Shown here piece after piece: positions 32,932 through 33,309 of a DNA stretch of 33,309 bases (the stretch's first letter is position 1; every line of letters starts with the position of its first letter). Both the position numbers and the translations under genes were made by a program. The notes beneath the pieces were generated by a model. That model saw only the letters and a program-made list of their open reading frames with translations, ran no database searches and was not told where the DNA came from. Source of the DNA: Moraxellaceae bacterium (GTDB lineage: Bacteria; Pseudomonadota; Gammaproteobacteria; Pseudomonadales; Moraxellaceae); NCBI GenBank assembly GCA_020697295.1, contig JAJFBF010000032.1, forward strand, positions 1-33,309. The letters run 5' to 3'.

Positions 32932-33309
32932 ATGTCTTTGGCAGGAAAGATCGCATTGGTGACCGGCGCGAGCCGCGGCATTGGCCGCGCTATTGCACTG
33001 GAGCTGGCTCGCCGTGGCGCGACCGTGGTCGGCACCGCCACCACCGCTGCCGGTGCCGAAGGCATCACGGCTTACCTGGCGGCCGCGGGCAACAGCGGTC
33101 GTGGCTATGTTCTCGATGTGTCAGCCCCCGCCTCAATCGAAGCCGCCCTCGCAGCCATCATCAGCGAAGTAGGGACGCCGCTCATCCTCGTGAATAATGC
33201 CGGGATCACGCGCGACAACCTCATGTTGCGCATGAAGGAGGAGGAGTGGGACGGGGTCATCAACACCAACCTCAATTCCATCTTCCGCATGAGCAAGGCC
33301 TGCCTGAAA
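32932..33309 (+). CDS. fabG: 3-oxoacyl-ACP reductase, N-terminal part
   Basis: The first 126 codons of FabG; the gene leaves the window at the right edge. It is a short-chain dehydrogenase that reduces 3-oxoacyl-ACP with NADPH. The cofactor motif TGASRGIG (residues 11-18) and NNAG near 89 are present, as is NLNSIFRMSK; the catalytic Ser-Tyr-Lys lie beyond the edge. AAGGAG sits eight bases before ATG 32932. Assignment as fabG rests on these motifs and on following fabD. Confidence 0.95.
   Translation, partial: MSLAGKIALVTGASRGIGRAIALELARRGATVVGTATTAAGAEGITAYLAAAGNSGRGYVLDVSAPASIEAALAAIISEVGTPLILVNNAGITRDNLMLRMKEEEWDGVINTNLNSIFRMSKACLK

Overview
This window is a GC-rich stretch of a gammaproteobacterial chromosome. 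The gene order from the glycerophosphodiesterase to fabG follows the Pseudomonas aeruginosa block PA2990 to PA2967 almost gene for gene (GDPD, PilZ, lolC, lolD, DUF2062, comEC, exbB, exbD, lpxK, ycaR, kdsB, ptpA, murB, rne, rluC, HAD, sppA, maf, yceD, rpmF, plsX, fabD, fabG). The aspartate-aminotransferase/uvrB pairing on the left also has a pseudomonad parallel. Differences from that block are an inserted msbA, an inserted secreted alpha/beta hydrolase, no lolE, and a split class II ribonucleotide reductase (nrdJa/nrdJb) next to uvrB. I place it in the Gammaproteobacteria near Pseudomonadales-like lineages and cannot name a genus.

Layout. 1-1520: the 5' end of an aminotransferase gene and a metallo-beta-lactamase-fold hydrolase, both on the minus strand, surrounded by REP-like palindromic repeats. 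1518-4320: nrdJb and nrdJa (minus), driven from a long, partly very AT-rich upstream region that carries a perfect FNR/Anr box and two NrdR boxes. 4979-7024: uvrB. 7025-7414: a convergent, AT-rich intergenic island with two perfect DnaA boxes in inverted orientation. 7415-9622: three minus-strand genes (GDPD, a secreted Pro/Ala-rich protein, a PilZ protein). 9700-11614: a Lol lipoprotein-release permease and ATPase. 11643-14745: DUF2062 and comEC. 14805-21209: a tightly packed, often overlapping run exbB-exbD-msbA-lpxK-ycaR-kdsB-ptp-murB for LPS export, lipid A and Kdo synthesis and peptidoglycan precursor synthesis. 21363-22328: a secreted hydrolase. 22473-25475: rne (minus), with a long structured leader. 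26217-28960: rluC, a HAD phosphatase and sppA. 29050-30010: a small membrane protein and maf (minus). 30105-33309: yceD-rpmF-plsX-fabD-fabG, running off the right edge.

Functionally most of the window is envelope biogenesis: lipoprotein release, LPS transport and synthesis, peptidoglycan, phospholipid and fatty-acid initiation, and signal-peptide digestion. Nucleic-acid housekeeping (UvrB, RNase E, RluC, ComEC, NrdJ) is interleaved.

I found no wholly new multi-gene system. The most notable non-coding signals are: (i) a structured dispersed repeat that starts exactly at the stop codons of two unrelated genes and shows compensatory base changes; (ii) the nrdJ control region; (iii) the inverted DnaA boxes between convergent genes; (iv) a three-way-junction RNA in the rne leader; and (v) a near-consensus sigma70 promoter placed so close to yceD that its mRNA should be leaderless.
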